From a virus, in IMG/VR virus record IMGVR_UViG_3300034166_001563, positions 1 through 24,446 of that record: 24,446 bases of DNA, one strand, 5' to 3'. Position numbers and translations under genes: made by a program. The notes under the pieces are model-generated. The model was not told where the DNA came from. It worked only from the letters and a program-made list of their open reading frames with translations, and searched no databases. This document shows, in pieces, positions 6,883 through 14,331 of the stretch (within the stretch, counting starts at the first letter, position 1; every line of letters begins with the position of its first letter).

Positions 6883-9159
6883 GTGGCCGAAGATCGATCG
6901 ATACTTGACCGTATCCTTGGCAGGGGCGGCAACGAGACTGTCAAGAACTTCCCCGACGAGATGCTGCCCAACTGGGACAATTCCCCGTATACGCGCGGCG
7001 CTTCTCAGATTGACAATAATGGTAAGCGTTCTGTAAAGCAGCTTCGACGATGGGCGCGCGAAAATCCATGGATTCGGGCCGCAATCAATCTACGTCGCAC
7101 GCAGGTTAGCCGAGCACAGTGGGACATCGTTTCGCTTGACGGCGAGACACCAGTAGATCATCTAACCGTAAAGCGCATCAAGTATTTGTTCCGTCATCCA
7201 AACACGCGAAGGGACTCTTTCCGCTCATTCATCGAGCCAGTGATCGAAGATCTTTTGACGCTTGACATCGGCGCCATTGAAGTTGAGCCTACGGCAGGTG
7301 CTCGCCTTGGAATCCGACGTGACCCAATCGCTAATCTTTGGCCAATTGACGGAGGATCTATCCGTTTTGACCCGTCGTGGGATGGGACTGATTCAGATAA
7401 GCCGCGCTACTACCAATACGACAGCTCCGGGAAGGTCGTTTCGAAGTACCTGAACGATGAGCTTGTTGTTATCCAGGCGAACCCGATGACCTACTCGCCA
7501 CTTGGCTTGTCCCCGCTCGAGGTTCTGGCCTCGACAATTGACTCCGACATGGCTGCGGCCCAATACAACTCGCGGTCCGTGACTCAGGCGGCCCCTCCGG
7601 GAATACTTCACCTCGGTGAGGGTATTCGCCCGGATCAGGTTGACGCATTTAAGTCCTACTGGGACGCGGAGATTGCTGGGCGCAGCCAAGTCGCCATTAC
7701 GGGTGGTGGCAAGCAGATGCAGTGGATTCCACTTGCGCCGTCAAACCGAGACATGCAGTTCATGGAATGGCAAATCTATCTGGCCCGTAAGATCTGTGCA
7801 GTATTCGGCGTGCAGCCACAAGACATCGGCATCACAATGGACGTCAATCGGGCAAGCGCCGAGGTTGGCGCCGCATTCACACAGGACGTCGGCATCACCC
7901 CGCTCCTCGACCTTATTGCCGAGTACCTAACGCGAGAAATTGTCTGGCGTTACGACGAAAACCTCCGATTTACCTACACCGATCTCGGCCGGGCCTCTAA
8001 GGAGGTCATTACGCCGTACTACCGAGCTGCACTTGCCGGTATGCCTTGGCTCCGCCTGAACGATGCCCTTCGTGAGCGTGGCCAGGACGGAGTGGGTAAG
8101 ATTGGTGACGAGATCTGGCTCCCAACACCGCGCGGCTTCTTGCCACTTTCGCTGTATGCGCGCGAACTTGGAATCGTCGACGAGGACGGGAATACCACTC
8201 CGCCAGATAGTCCAGTTGGCGCACCAGAAGGTGGCGACGAGGAGACCCCGGAGACACCTGCGCAACCAGCCGATGAGCCAACGCCGCCAGCAATCGCAAT
8301 GCCCACAGACAGCGCAATGCCTGGCGAGGAAAAGAGCGAAGAGCAGAATCTCCCGCCAAAGCCGCCAGCACGAAGGTCTAAGCCTGGTCTCCCACCGCAG
8401 CCACCGATGAAGAAGAATAACCCAGGAAAGCGATCGGCTGCTGTTCTTGTCGATCCAATCGGGACGATCATGACCCCAGGCTTTGAAATCCTCGAAGGCG
8501 GGTTTGACATCATTGAGGGCTTTGAGGAAGGTGAGGACGGGGGCGCTGAAATTTACATTATGACCAATGTTCAGAAGGAAGACCTTGGACCTATGATGAA
8601 GGCGCTTGACGACAACCAGGTCGTAATCACGAACGTGTTCATCCTTCCAGTTGAGGACAACGCAGAGGCAAAGCTGGAACTTATCGAGGAGCTCCATGAG
8701 GAGTTCGAGAAGATCTACGTCCTCGATGCCAATGATGATGTTGATTACACAGCCGCAAAGGTAGTGATCCTTTCCGCTGAAGAGGACGCAGAGGAGGACG
8801 GCGAGTCCGAGACCGAGAAGTCAGAGCGACCCATCAACCTCAAGGCACCACGAGCAGTAAAAGCTGAAGCGAAGCGAGGCCTGGACTGGCGCAAAGAGTT
8901 CGGTCGCGGCGGGATCGGCCCTGGTCAAACGACAGCGCGAATGCTGATCAATGACACCATGACGATTGCTCGTGCGCGAAAGATGCGAGCTTGGCATGCG
9001 CGTCACGCGGTCGATCGCAAGGGTCAGGGATATCGGCCTGGCGAGGCTGGCTATCCTTCCGCTGGCAGGATTGCAAATGCGCTATGGGGCGGGGTTCCTG
9101 GGGAGCGATGGGCTAATAAGGTCATGCGCCAGGTAGAGGCCCGCGAACGTAAGCGCTAA
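6883..9159 (+). CDS. Portal protein with long C-terminal extension
   Basis: A 758-residue protein. Residues 1-430 carry the phage portal fold: WIRAAINLRRTQV near 62-74, SPLGLSPLEVL near 205-215, and the helical ILHLGEGIRPDQVDAF and VFGVQPQDIGI segments typical of HK97-type portals. The portal is the dodecameric DNA entry ring. About 440-515 is a Pro-rich linker with NPGKRSA at its end. A small alpha/beta acidic domain follows (about 525-640). The last 100 residues form a basic helical domain with RGLDWRKEFGRGG and GYPSAGRIANALWGG; similar modules are seen in other phage head proteins. The start is GTG after GGGAGAAG. Usual portals have 400-500 residues. Confidence 0.92.
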   Translation: MAEDRSILDRILGRGGNETVKNFPDEMLPNWDNSPYTRGASQIDNNGKRSVKQLRRWARENPWIRAAINLRRTQVSRAQWDIVSLDGETPVDHLTVKRIKYLFRHPNTRRDSFRSFIEPVIEDLLTLDIGAIEVEPTAGARLGIRRDPIANLWPIDGGSIRFDPSWDGTDSDKPRYYQYDSSGKVVSKYLNDELVVIQANPMTYSPLGLSPLEVLASTIDSDMAAAQYNSRSVTQAAPPGILHLGEGIRPDQVDAFKSYWDAEIAGRSQVAITGGGKQMQWIPLAPSNRDMQFMEWQIYLARKICAVFGVQPQDIGITMDVNRASAEVGAAFTQDVGITPLLDLIAEYLTREIVWRYDENLRFTYTDLGRASKEVITPYYRAALAGMPWLRLNDALRERGQDGVGKIGDEIWLPTPRGFLPLSLYARELGIVDEDGNTTPPDSPVGAPEGGDEETPETPAQPADEPTPPAIAMPTDSAMPGEEKSEEQNLPPKPPARRSKPGLPPQPPMKKNNPGKRSAAVLVDPIGTIMTPGFEILEGGFDIIEGFEEGEDGGAEIYIMTNVQKEDLGPMMKALDDNQVVITNVFILPVEDNAEAKLELIEELHEEFEKIYVLDANDDVDYTAAKVVILSAEEDAEEDGESETEKSERPINLKAPRAVKAEAKRGLDWRKEFGRGGIGPGQTTARMLINDTMTIARARKMRAWHARHAVDRKGQGYRPGEAGYPSAGRIANALWGGVPGERWANKVMRQVEARERKR

Positions 9160-9314
9160 TGGCGGAGAAGCTCTACCACCAACAGCCGTGCTTCTGCATT
9201 CCGTGCCGTATAATGAGATCCGAAAAGGCAAGTCCCAACAAGCAGGAGGCAGAGGATGGCGCACAAGGACCCCGTAACAGAAAGCCTAAGACTCGATCTC
9301 CTAAAAAGGGATAA
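9159..9314 (+). CDS. Tiny basic CxCxxC protein
   Basis: A 51-residue reading frame whose ATG overlaps the last base of the portal stop (TAATG), an arrangement typical of coupled phage genes. It contains CFCIPC near residues 11-16, a possible half zinc site, and a Lys/Arg-rich C-terminus. It overlaps the HNH gene by 59 bases in another frame. It may be real, or only a coupling frame. Confidence 0.45.
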   Translation: MAEKLYHQQPCFCIPCRIMRSEKASPNKQEAEDGAQGPRNRKPKTRSPKKG

Positions 9315-9558
9315 GGGCTGCGTCGGTCCATCGGTTGGCATGACCGGAGAATGCGGGAGCCAATTTGGCCCCGGGAAAATCACACTAGAAGTTGACCATG
9401 TGTCAACGTCCGGCCTTGGCAAACGCGGACCATCGTCAAGGGCTAATTGCGTGATACTATGCGGTTTACACCATAGGGTGAAGACTGAATCCTCCAAGAA
9501 ATGGAGAGCGGCCCTACGAGGGTATTTGATAGGCGTAGAAGGAGAGGCTTATGGCTGA
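9256..9558 (+). CDS. HNH endonuclease-like protein
   Basis: A 100-residue protein with an HNH (beta-beta-alpha-metal) core: DH at residues 47-48 (LEVDHVS), Asn64 in SRANCVILC, and LHHR at 71-74. Cysteines 22, 33 and 69 with His72 may hold a structural zinc. An AGGAGG ribosome site lies 8 bases before the ATG. HNH proteins near portal or terminase genes often help cut genomes during packaging; homing or defence roles are also possible. It overlaps the next gene by 8 bases. Confidence 0.8.
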   Translation: MAHKDPVTESLRLDLLKRDKGCVGPSVGMTGECGSQFGPGKITLEVDHVSTSGLGKRGPSSRANCVILCGLHHRVKTESSKKWRAALRGYLIGVEGEAYG

Positions 9559-9787
9559 CATGTTTGTCGCAAAACAGCTGTTCGGCAGCGATGTATGCGG
9601 ACACCCTGACTGCTTTAACCGGAAGGGCGCTGGCAATAAAATGGCCGCCGTCCAGAATCTCGGTCCAGTCATAAAGACACCGCATGGAGACACCCACACA
9701 AAGTGCTTCTTTAGGCACCTTGCAAGCAACGAAGAGCGGGTTTCGGACGACCTCGTACCGGCCGCAGAGGAGCGCATCGATGAGTGA
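9551..9787 (+). CDS. Small Cys/His protein, unknown
   Basis: A 78-residue protein with CGHPDC near residues 16-21 and a further Cys near 52. It has a GGAGAGG ribosome site 4 bases before the ATG. It overlaps the HNH gene by 8 bases and the next gene by 8. It may bind a metal through CxxxxC plus His residues. No family recognised. Confidence 0.65.
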   Translation: MADMFVAKQLFGSDVCGHPDCFNRKGAGNKMAAVQNLGPVIKTPHGDTHTKCFFRHLASNEERVSDDLVPAAEERIDE

Positions 9788-10040
9788 AAAGTTGAATCAG
9801 GACCAGATCTGCGTTGACTGTGGCGCAGCTACGTCCACAAAGAATACGCTTCGGTGCTGGCCGTGCAGCCGCGAGTACCTTTCCGGTATTCACGCTGCCC
9901 CATTCTGGGACCGAGTCGCTAAAATCCGAGAGCTTTCCTCCGGGGGCAGGACGATTACGTCCATCGCGAAGGAACTTGGCATCAGCAGGAACCGTGTGTA
10001 TCAACTGCTGGAAAGGGCCAAGAAGCGAGAGCCGAAGTGA
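9780..10040 (+). CDS. Zinc-ribbon plus helix-turn-helix protein
   Basis: An 86-residue protein. The N-terminus has two Cys pairs (CVDC and CWPC, residues 10-30), like a zinc ribbon. Residues 50-80 hold a helix-turn-helix of the resolvase/sigma-region-4 type (TITSIAKELGISRNRVYQLL). It is a likely DNA-binding regulator. The ATG at 9780 has AGAGGAG upstream and overlaps the previous stop; a longer in-frame form from 9684 reads through the previous gene and is not preferred. Confidence 0.75.
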   Translation: MSEKLNQDQICVDCGAATSTKNTLRCWPCSREYLSGIHAAPFWDRVAKIRELSSGGRTITSIAKELGISRNRVYQLLERAKKREPK

Positions 10041-10300
10041 GTCGGCTGAGCGGCCCAGAGCACCAGGGGCGCCGCTTGCAAGAAAAGATCAGGTCTGATA
10101 AGGTCTGGGTAATGCTCAAGAAAACTGGGCTTAAGCGGGCGAAGATCGCCGAAATGCTTGGCGTGAGTCTTGGGTATTTGAATCAGGTACAATACGGACA
10201 TAGTCCTATGTCGAAGCCACTAAGGAGAAAACTATCGAGGCTTTTTAATATGACAGAGCAGGATTTGTTTGAAGATTGGGTAGATAAGGAGAGTAAGTAA
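10037..10300 (+). CDS. XRE/Cro-like helix-turn-helix regulator
   Basis: An 87-residue protein with a lambda-repressor-like HTH near residues 33-60 (RAKIAEMLGVSLGYLNQV), followed by KPLRRKLSRLFNMTEQDLFE. This is the usual end of Cro/C1-type domains. The GTG start overlaps the previous TGA (GTGA). It may bind one of the palindromes in this window. No dimerisation or cleavage domain is present, so it is more Cro-like than CI-like. Confidence 0.78.
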   Translation: MSRLSGPEHQGRRLQEKIRSDKVWVMLKKTGLKRAKIAEMLGVSLGYLNQVQYGHSPMSKPLRRKLSRLFNMTEQDLFEDWVDKESK

Positions 10301-10924
10301 ATGGCATACGGAAACAACGCACCAGCAGGACGTGGAAGCTTCAAGCTCGATGACTACGTAGATGTAGCGGCGAGAATCAAGGCCTGGTACGAGGCCTATC
10401 CGGATGGTCGAATTGAGACCACCATGATGCACCTTGACGACAAGGGAGTCTCATTCCGAGCGCTAGCCTACCGAGGCATTAGCGAGAATGAGCAGCCAGC
10501 GGGAACTGGCCATAGCTTCCTTGCAATTCCAGGTAGCACTCCATATACCCGCGGTAGCGAGGTGGAGAACTGCGAGACGTCTGCAGTCGGACGCGCGCTT
10601 GTCATGGCTGGCCTCCCAGCCAAGAAGGTGGCGTCATCGGAAGAGATCGCTTCCAAGGGCGGTCCGGCAAAGTCAGAGACAAAGCCAGCCGCAAAGAAGC
10701 AGAGTGATGAGGCAATCGTTGCCGCAGCTCTTGAAATCTTTAGCGACGAAGAAGATCCCGCGATCCTTGACTGGATTGCGTCAATAAATTCAGCGAGCAG
10801 CTCTGCGGAACTCCTGGCAATTGGCAAGGATATCGCAAGCAGCAATCTCGCTGGCGAGCGGCTGCAGGCTCTCCAGAAGGCGTACAAGGCCCGTAAGGAT
10901 GCACTGGACGCCGCAAATGGATGA
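10301..10924 (+). CDS. Erf/Sak-type single-strand annealing protein
   Basis: A 207-residue protein. Residues 12-110 carry the pattern of the Erf/Rad52-superfamily phage annealing proteins: WYEAYPDGRIETTMM, then TPYTRGSEVENCETSAVGRAL, a highly characteristic ENxETSAxGRAL helix. Such proteins coat single strands and pair homologous DNA. A Lys/Ala-rich linker (about 115-140) joins a helical C-terminal segment. An AAGGAGAG ribosome site precedes the ATG. The following RecB-like nuclease overlaps it by 8 bases, giving an annealase plus exonuclease pair. Confidence 0.75.
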   Translation: MAYGNNAPAGRGSFKLDDYVDVAARIKAWYEAYPDGRIETTMMHLDDKGVSFRALAYRGISENEQPAGTGHSFLAIPGSTPYTRGSEVENCETSAVGRALVMAGLPAKKVASSEEIASKGGPAKSETKPAAKKQSDEAIVAAALEIFSDEEDPAILDWIASINSASSSAELLAIGKDIASSNLAGERLQALQKAYKARKDALDAANG

Positions 10925-11852
10925 GCAGCCAGAGGTTCTAACTAACGACGTCAAGGCGGAGATCGTTGAGAGCGCAAAGAAGCATCTCAGCGAAACGCTA
11001 GATGCGCAGGTCTCAAAGGGGTACTTCTCCATCTCGGAGCTACGTGCCTATTTGACGTGCCCTCTCTACGGATACTTCAGGTACGGCAAAAAGCTTTGGA
11101 CGGAATCAACCGGAGCAGCCGCGCTAGTTGGATCTAGTGTCCACTTCGGTCTTGCCAGGTGGTACAGCACCAAAAAGTCAAGCCGGGATCAGGCACTGGA
11201 GTACACGCGACGCTACTTCGCCGAGGAGTCCTCCAAGGTCAACTGGGAGAACGAAAAGATACGAGACCCTCTTGGTGAGGCTGTGAAGAGCGAGGCTATG
11301 CTTATCGCTGCGCTTGACGAGGGCGACGATTGGGAGGCTGAGGCCGTCGAGCGGGCGATGTACGGCGAGATCAAGCACAGTAAGCTCGGAAGCCTCCCAG
11401 TGAAGCTCAAGGGCGTGCCGGATCTCTACACGAAGAGCAACATTGTTATCGACCACAAAACCTCTTATCGTGCGTGGGATAAGGGTAAGGAGCACAAGGA
11501 TATGCAGGCTACTGCGTATGCTGGACTTATCCGCGACAACTTTGGCAAGAACCCAGAGGTTCTTTTCAACATCATCACGCTGAACTCAAAGGGTCCGAAT
11601 GTTGACCGGCGGTCAACTTACCGAAGTCAGGAAAACTTTGATCAGTTGTACATGATGGCTCGCGGAATTCTTGATATGATCGAGAAGAAAGCGTTCTTCC
11701 CAAACCCAGAAGCCTGGTTTCATGAGACATGTGAATTTAGGGGACTATGCGTAGACACCAACGGACAGAACGGCAATGCAATCCCAACGACCCGCAAGGA
11801 ACTGCTACGGCTAGTGCCGAAGCTGGCGGACAAGTCGGGACCGAAGTCATAG
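10917..11852 (+). CDS. PD-(D/E)XK nuclease, RecB/Cas4-like
   Basis: A 311-residue protein. The start at 10917 overlaps the annealing-protein stop by 8 bases; the upstream in-frame ATG at 10821 lies inside that gene and is rejected. SISELRAYLTCP near residues 38-49 is the usual RecB-family entry motif. The catalytic core is GVPDL (Asp169), IDHKT (Asp179, Lys181) and QATAY (Gln197, Tyr201). Cys48, Cys270 and Cys276 recall the iron-sulphur nucleases of the AddB/Cas4 group, but a fourth Cys is not evident. It is likely an exonuclease feeding the annealing protein. Confidence 0.82.
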   Translation: MDEQPEVLTNDVKAEIVESAKKHLSETLDAQVSKGYFSISELRAYLTCPLYGYFRYGKKLWTESTGAAALVGSSVHFGLARWYSTKKSSRDQALEYTRRYFAEESSKVNWENEKIRDPLGEAVKSEAMLIAALDEGDDWEAEAVERAMYGEIKHSKLGSLPVKLKGVPDLYTKSNIVIDHKTSYRAWDKGKEHKDMQATAYAGLIRDNFGKNPEVLFNIITLNSKGPNVDRRSTYRSQENFDQLYMMARGILDMIEKKAFFPNPEAWFHETCEFRGLCVDTNGQNGNAIPTTRKELLRLVPKLADKSGPKS

Positions 11853-12508
11853 CCGACCACATCCGCATCCACGTAAATCTTCCGCGGCACAAGAAGATGT
11901 CGCGGTTGCCAGATGACGCTGCGCGATATGCCTGGGTCGTCTTGCTTTGCGCTGCCGCGGAGACCAACGGCCAGTTTGAGTCGGAAGAGCACGTCCAGAT
12001 GCTTATTGGCAAGCAGTACATCAAGCACCTCCCTGCGTTTAGGCGTGCTGGTCTACTCGATGGCTTGCTGATTCACGACTGGGAAGAGTGGAACGACCTG
12101 CCGCAGGAGGAGCTCGAGGAGCGAAAGCGCAAGGCGGCAACCTATCGCAAGCGCGCTGAGACACTTGGCATCACCGCCGACGCGCCAGTGAGAACGATGC
12201 GCGAGTGGTACGACTACGTTATCAACGGGCCAACGGACTCAGCAAAGATTGGCAGGCTTGGTGAGTACTGGCAGGCGATGATGGGGGTTTCAATGGATCG
12301 AGAGCAATATATAAGGCTCGCTATGATCCTGAAAGCCTCTGACAAGCAGTATGGTCCGCTGATGGTGAAGATTGCGGACATCTCAATGAGACAGCTCAGC
12401 GGAGATGCGCTATCATACCTGCAGAAGGCTATGGCAGCCCCGAAGAACCGAGTACGTTCTGCCGGAATCCGTGCTACAGTAAGCCGTGATCAGTATGTTG
12501 AGGAGTGA
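11747..12508 (+). CDS. Replication initiation-like protein (start uncertain)
   Basis: From about residue 35 the 253-residue frame reads as a phage replication initiator-type N-terminus: IRIHVNLPRHKKMSRLPD, then WVVLLCAAAETNGQFE, a winged-helix pattern. A helical C-terminus follows. It lies just before a DnaC-like loader, so it may bind the origin or help load DnaB. The only ordinary in-frame start, ATG 11747 with AGGGGA close upstream, causes a 106-base overlap with the nuclease gene. Its first 34 residues look like out-of-frame sequence, so the true start may be non-canonical near 11850-11870. Confidence 0.65.
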   Translation: MRRHQRTERQCNPNDPQGTATASAEAGGQVGTEVIADHIRIHVNLPRHKKMSRLPDDAARYAWVVLLCAAAETNGQFESEEHVQMLIGKQYIKHLPAFRRAGLLDGLLIHDWEEWNDLPQEELEERKRKAATYRKRAETLGITADAPVRTMREWYDYVINGPTDSAKIGRLGEYWQAMMGVSMDREQYIRLAMILKASDKQYGPLMVKIADISMRQLSGDALSYLQKAMAAPKNRVRSAGIRATVSRDQYVEE

Positions 12509-12509
12509 G

Positions 12510-13109
12510 ATGATTAATCAAGAAGAGTTTGACCGGATGTTTAGGTACATCGGGATACCGCAGCGCTACGCTGGGTGCACCTTTGAGAACTACCAGCCGC
12601 GAGCAAATCCAGACAAGCCTATGGAGGCAGCGATTGAGTGGGCAGATGCCCCGCTGACCGACCGGGGACTATTCCTAATGGGTGAGCCAGGCAGCGGCAA
12701 GACGCACCTTATGGCTGCCGCACTCTCGAGGCGTCTATGGCGCGACGGGACTGCCGGTATGCGATTTGTCAATGTGCCGATGTTCCTAGACACTATCCGC
12801 GACGCACAGAAGTACACCGACTCCCGGGCAGTTGACCTCTATCAGTTCTGCCGCGACGAGGCGTCCGTCGTGGTCCTTGACGACTTCGGTAAGGAGCGAG
12901 CCACCGATTGGGCTGCTGAGCGCTTGTACGTGCTCATTGAAAGCCGATACGGTAAGATGCTCCCTACCTTGGTAACCAGCAACCGAACGCTGGACGAATT
13001 GGAGGATGATGGATATGGAGCAGCAGTCTCGCGACTTCAGCACACCTGCCGCGTCATCCGATCCAAGGCCCCAGACTTCCGACCCGACCTCGGGCGAGCT
13101 GGTATTTGA
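12510..13109 (+). CDS. DnaC/IstB-like helicase loader ATPase
   Basis: A 199-residue AAA+ ATPase. It has Walker A GEPGSGKTH (residues 58-66), Walker B VVVLDDFG (120-127), sensor-1-like TLVTSNRTLDEL and an arginine near the end (AAVSRLQ). Residues 15-28 (GIPQRYAGCTFENY) are the usual DnaC-type entry. It should load the DnaB helicase encoded at 14332. ATG 12510 follows AGGAG and lies 1 base after the previous stop; an upstream in-frame GTG at 12486 is less likely. Confidence 0.85.
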   Translation: MINQEEFDRMFRYIGIPQRYAGCTFENYQPRANPDKPMEAAIEWADAPLTDRGLFLMGEPGSGKTHLMAAALSRRLWRDGTAGMRFVNVPMFLDTIRDAQKYTDSRAVDLYQFCRDEASVVVLDDFGKERATDWAAERLYVLIESRYGKMLPTLVTSNRTLDELEDDGYGAAVSRLQHTCRVIRSKAPDFRPDLGRAGI

Positions 13110-13455
13110 GTTACTCGGCAGACCGCCGAGTTGGAATAAGGCGTTTAGGGTAAACCGGCGTCTTGGTAGCGTATATATGTCGAAGGAGGCTAAGGATTGG
13201 AAGACTTATGTTGAATACGCTGTCCGCATCGCACAAAGCGAAAGCGGATGGCAACCCCGAGAGGGACTAATAGCCGTACACTTTTGGATCTATCTCAACA
13301 GGCCAATTGACGCGGACAACATTCTCAAGCTGACGATGGACTCCATCGCCAAAGGGATTGGTGTCAACGACAGATGGTTCCTACCAAGGGTGATAGATCT
13401 TCAAACTAGACACACTCAGGAACGCATAGACGTCCTGATACAAAACGAAGGGTAA
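13006..13455 (+). CDS. rusA: RusA-like Holliday junction resolvase
   Basis: A protein of about 146-149 residues. RPPSWNKAFRVN is the RusA N-terminal motif. RPIDADNILKLTMDSI, about residues 99-115, carries the catalytic aspartates, with a further Asp in GVNDRWF. RusA cuts four-way junctions, resolving recombination or branched packaging substrates. Starts at 13006, 13009 and 13015 are all possible; GGAGG at 13001-13005 favours 13015. Whichever is used, the first 32-35 codons overlap the loader gene in another frame, unusually long for this operon. Confidence 0.85.
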   Translation: MMDMEQQSRDFSTPAASSDPRPQTSDPTSGELVFELLGRPPSWNKAFRVNRRLGSVYMSKEAKDWKTYVEYAVRIAQSESGWQPREGLIAVHFWIYLNRPIDADNILKLTMDSIAKGIGVNDRWFLPRVIDLQTRHTQERIDVLIQNEG

Positions 13456-13461
13456 TAAATT

Positions 13462-13869
13462 ATGTTTAAGGGAACTTTGATCGGCCGAGTTGGCCAGGCA
13501 CCTACACTCCGCACCACCAAGGGCGGACGCAACGTAACGAACTTTAACGTTGCTCATCACGCTGGCAAGGATGACCAGGGTAACGACAAGACGGTATGGG
13601 TTCCGGTAACGGCCTGGGACCAGCGCGCTGACTACGCCGCCAACAGCATCCGCAAGGGTGACATGGTGTACATCGAGGGCGGCCTTGAGGTCTCCGACTG
13701 GACTGACAAGCAGGGCGAGCGACACATCGATATCGCCGTGTCTGCTCAGTTCCTGAAGATCCTTGCGCGAAGCAAGAATGACGGCCAGGGCCAGAGCCAG
13801 GGCGGGTACAGCGCACAGCCGGGTAACTCCGCAGCTGCTGACGATAGCTTTGCTGACCTGCCATTCTAA
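13462..13869 (+). CDS. ssb: Single-stranded DNA-binding protein
   Basis: A 135-residue SSB. The OB-fold spans residues 1-108: MFKGTLIGRVGQAPTLR, then FNVAHHAGKDDQGN, TVWVPVTAW and KGDMVYIEGGLEV. A Gln/Gly/Ser linker follows. The C-terminal tip is acidic (DDSFADLPF), as in bacterial SSBs that recruit partners. AAGGGTAAT precedes the ATG. It follows RusA with a 6-base gap. Confidence 0.95.
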   Translation: MFKGTLIGRVGQAPTLRTTKGGRNVTNFNVAHHAGKDDQGNDKTVWVPVTAWDQRADYAANSIRKGDMVYIEGGLEVSDWTDKQGERHIDIAVSAQFLKILARSKNDGQGQSQGGYSAQPGNSAAADDSFADLPF

Positions 13870-13872
13870 GTA

Positions 13873-13920
13873 TTGACAAACTATAGAAAAAGCCGGCAAA
13901 TTTTTGGGCGGAACTATAGA
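13873..13920 (+). promoter_or_regulatory. Possible promoter region with ACTATAGA direct repeats
   Basis: TTGACA at 13873-13878 is a perfect -35 hexamer, but no good -10 lies 17 bp on. ACTATAGA is repeated at 13880-13887 and 13913-13920, 33 bp or about three turns apart. TATAGA at 13915-13920 could act as a -10 for the structured RNA that follows. Function unclear. Confidence 0.35.
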
Positions 13921-13971
13921 CCCGCTGGTACGTACCCCATGCTGACGCATGGAGCACTTCCAGTCGGGTCT
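13918..13971 (+). terminator. Branched hairpin followed by TTTT after ssb
   Basis: AGACCCGCTGG (13918-13928) pairs with CCAGtCGGGTCT (13960-13971, one bulge). Inside, CCATGC/GCATGG (13937-13942 with 13947-13952) closes a TGAC loop. GTACGTAC at 13928-13935 is a perfect palindrome. TTTT begins at 13971. It may end the ssb transcript or be a small structured RNA. It is larger than a simple intrinsic terminator. Confidence 0.55.
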
Positions 13972-14009
13972 TTTCCCCCAGTCAAGATGCCAGGCAATAA
14001 AGGAGCAAT

Positions 14010-14330
14010 GTGAAAAAGCACGAAGCTAAGCGAAAGTGCAAAGTGATGTTCCAGCATGTCTGGACAGTTCTCGTCAGGATTGAACGTTCTCAGACTTCGG
14101 ATGAAATCGAATCCAAGCTTGAGGACTGCATCCGTAGTGGTCACCGTGTTATTGAGCTCTCTCGTGGTGTGCAGGATCTTGCATACACTGCTAGGGTAGA
14201 GCAGGCGTATCAGTCCCTTACAGAACTAGCGCTTGCTTGGAGGGCAGAAAACTTGACACCTCATCCTTCTGACACTGTAAAACAGCTATTGGTTGCCGCG
14301 ACCCGTCGCTACCTCGCGATTGGTGGCTGA
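14010..14330 (+). CDS. Small helical protein before dnaB, unknown
   Basis: A 106-residue, mainly helical, basic protein. The GTG start at 14010 follows AGGAG by 4 bases; an overlapping ATG at 14008 is stopped at once by TGA. The last codons lead into the helicase gene with 1 base between. No motif recognised. Position in the replication module suggests an accessory role, but this is only context. Confidence 0.7.
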   Translation: MKKHEAKRKCKVMFQHVWTVLVRIERSQTSDEIESKLEDCIRSGHRVIELSRGVQDLAYTARVEQAYQSLTELALAWRAENLTPHPSDTVKQLLVAATRRYLAIGG

Positions 14331-14331
14331 G

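Noticed and set aside
7927-8697. 256-residue open frame on the minus strand, and its neighbours
   Set aside because: Antisense to the portal gene, with Trp/Arg/Cys-rich composition typical of shadow frames.
9209-9214. TATAAT inside the small gene before the HNH gene
   Set aside because: A perfect -10 hexamer, but no -35 box and no suitable spacing to a start codon; kept only as a possibility.
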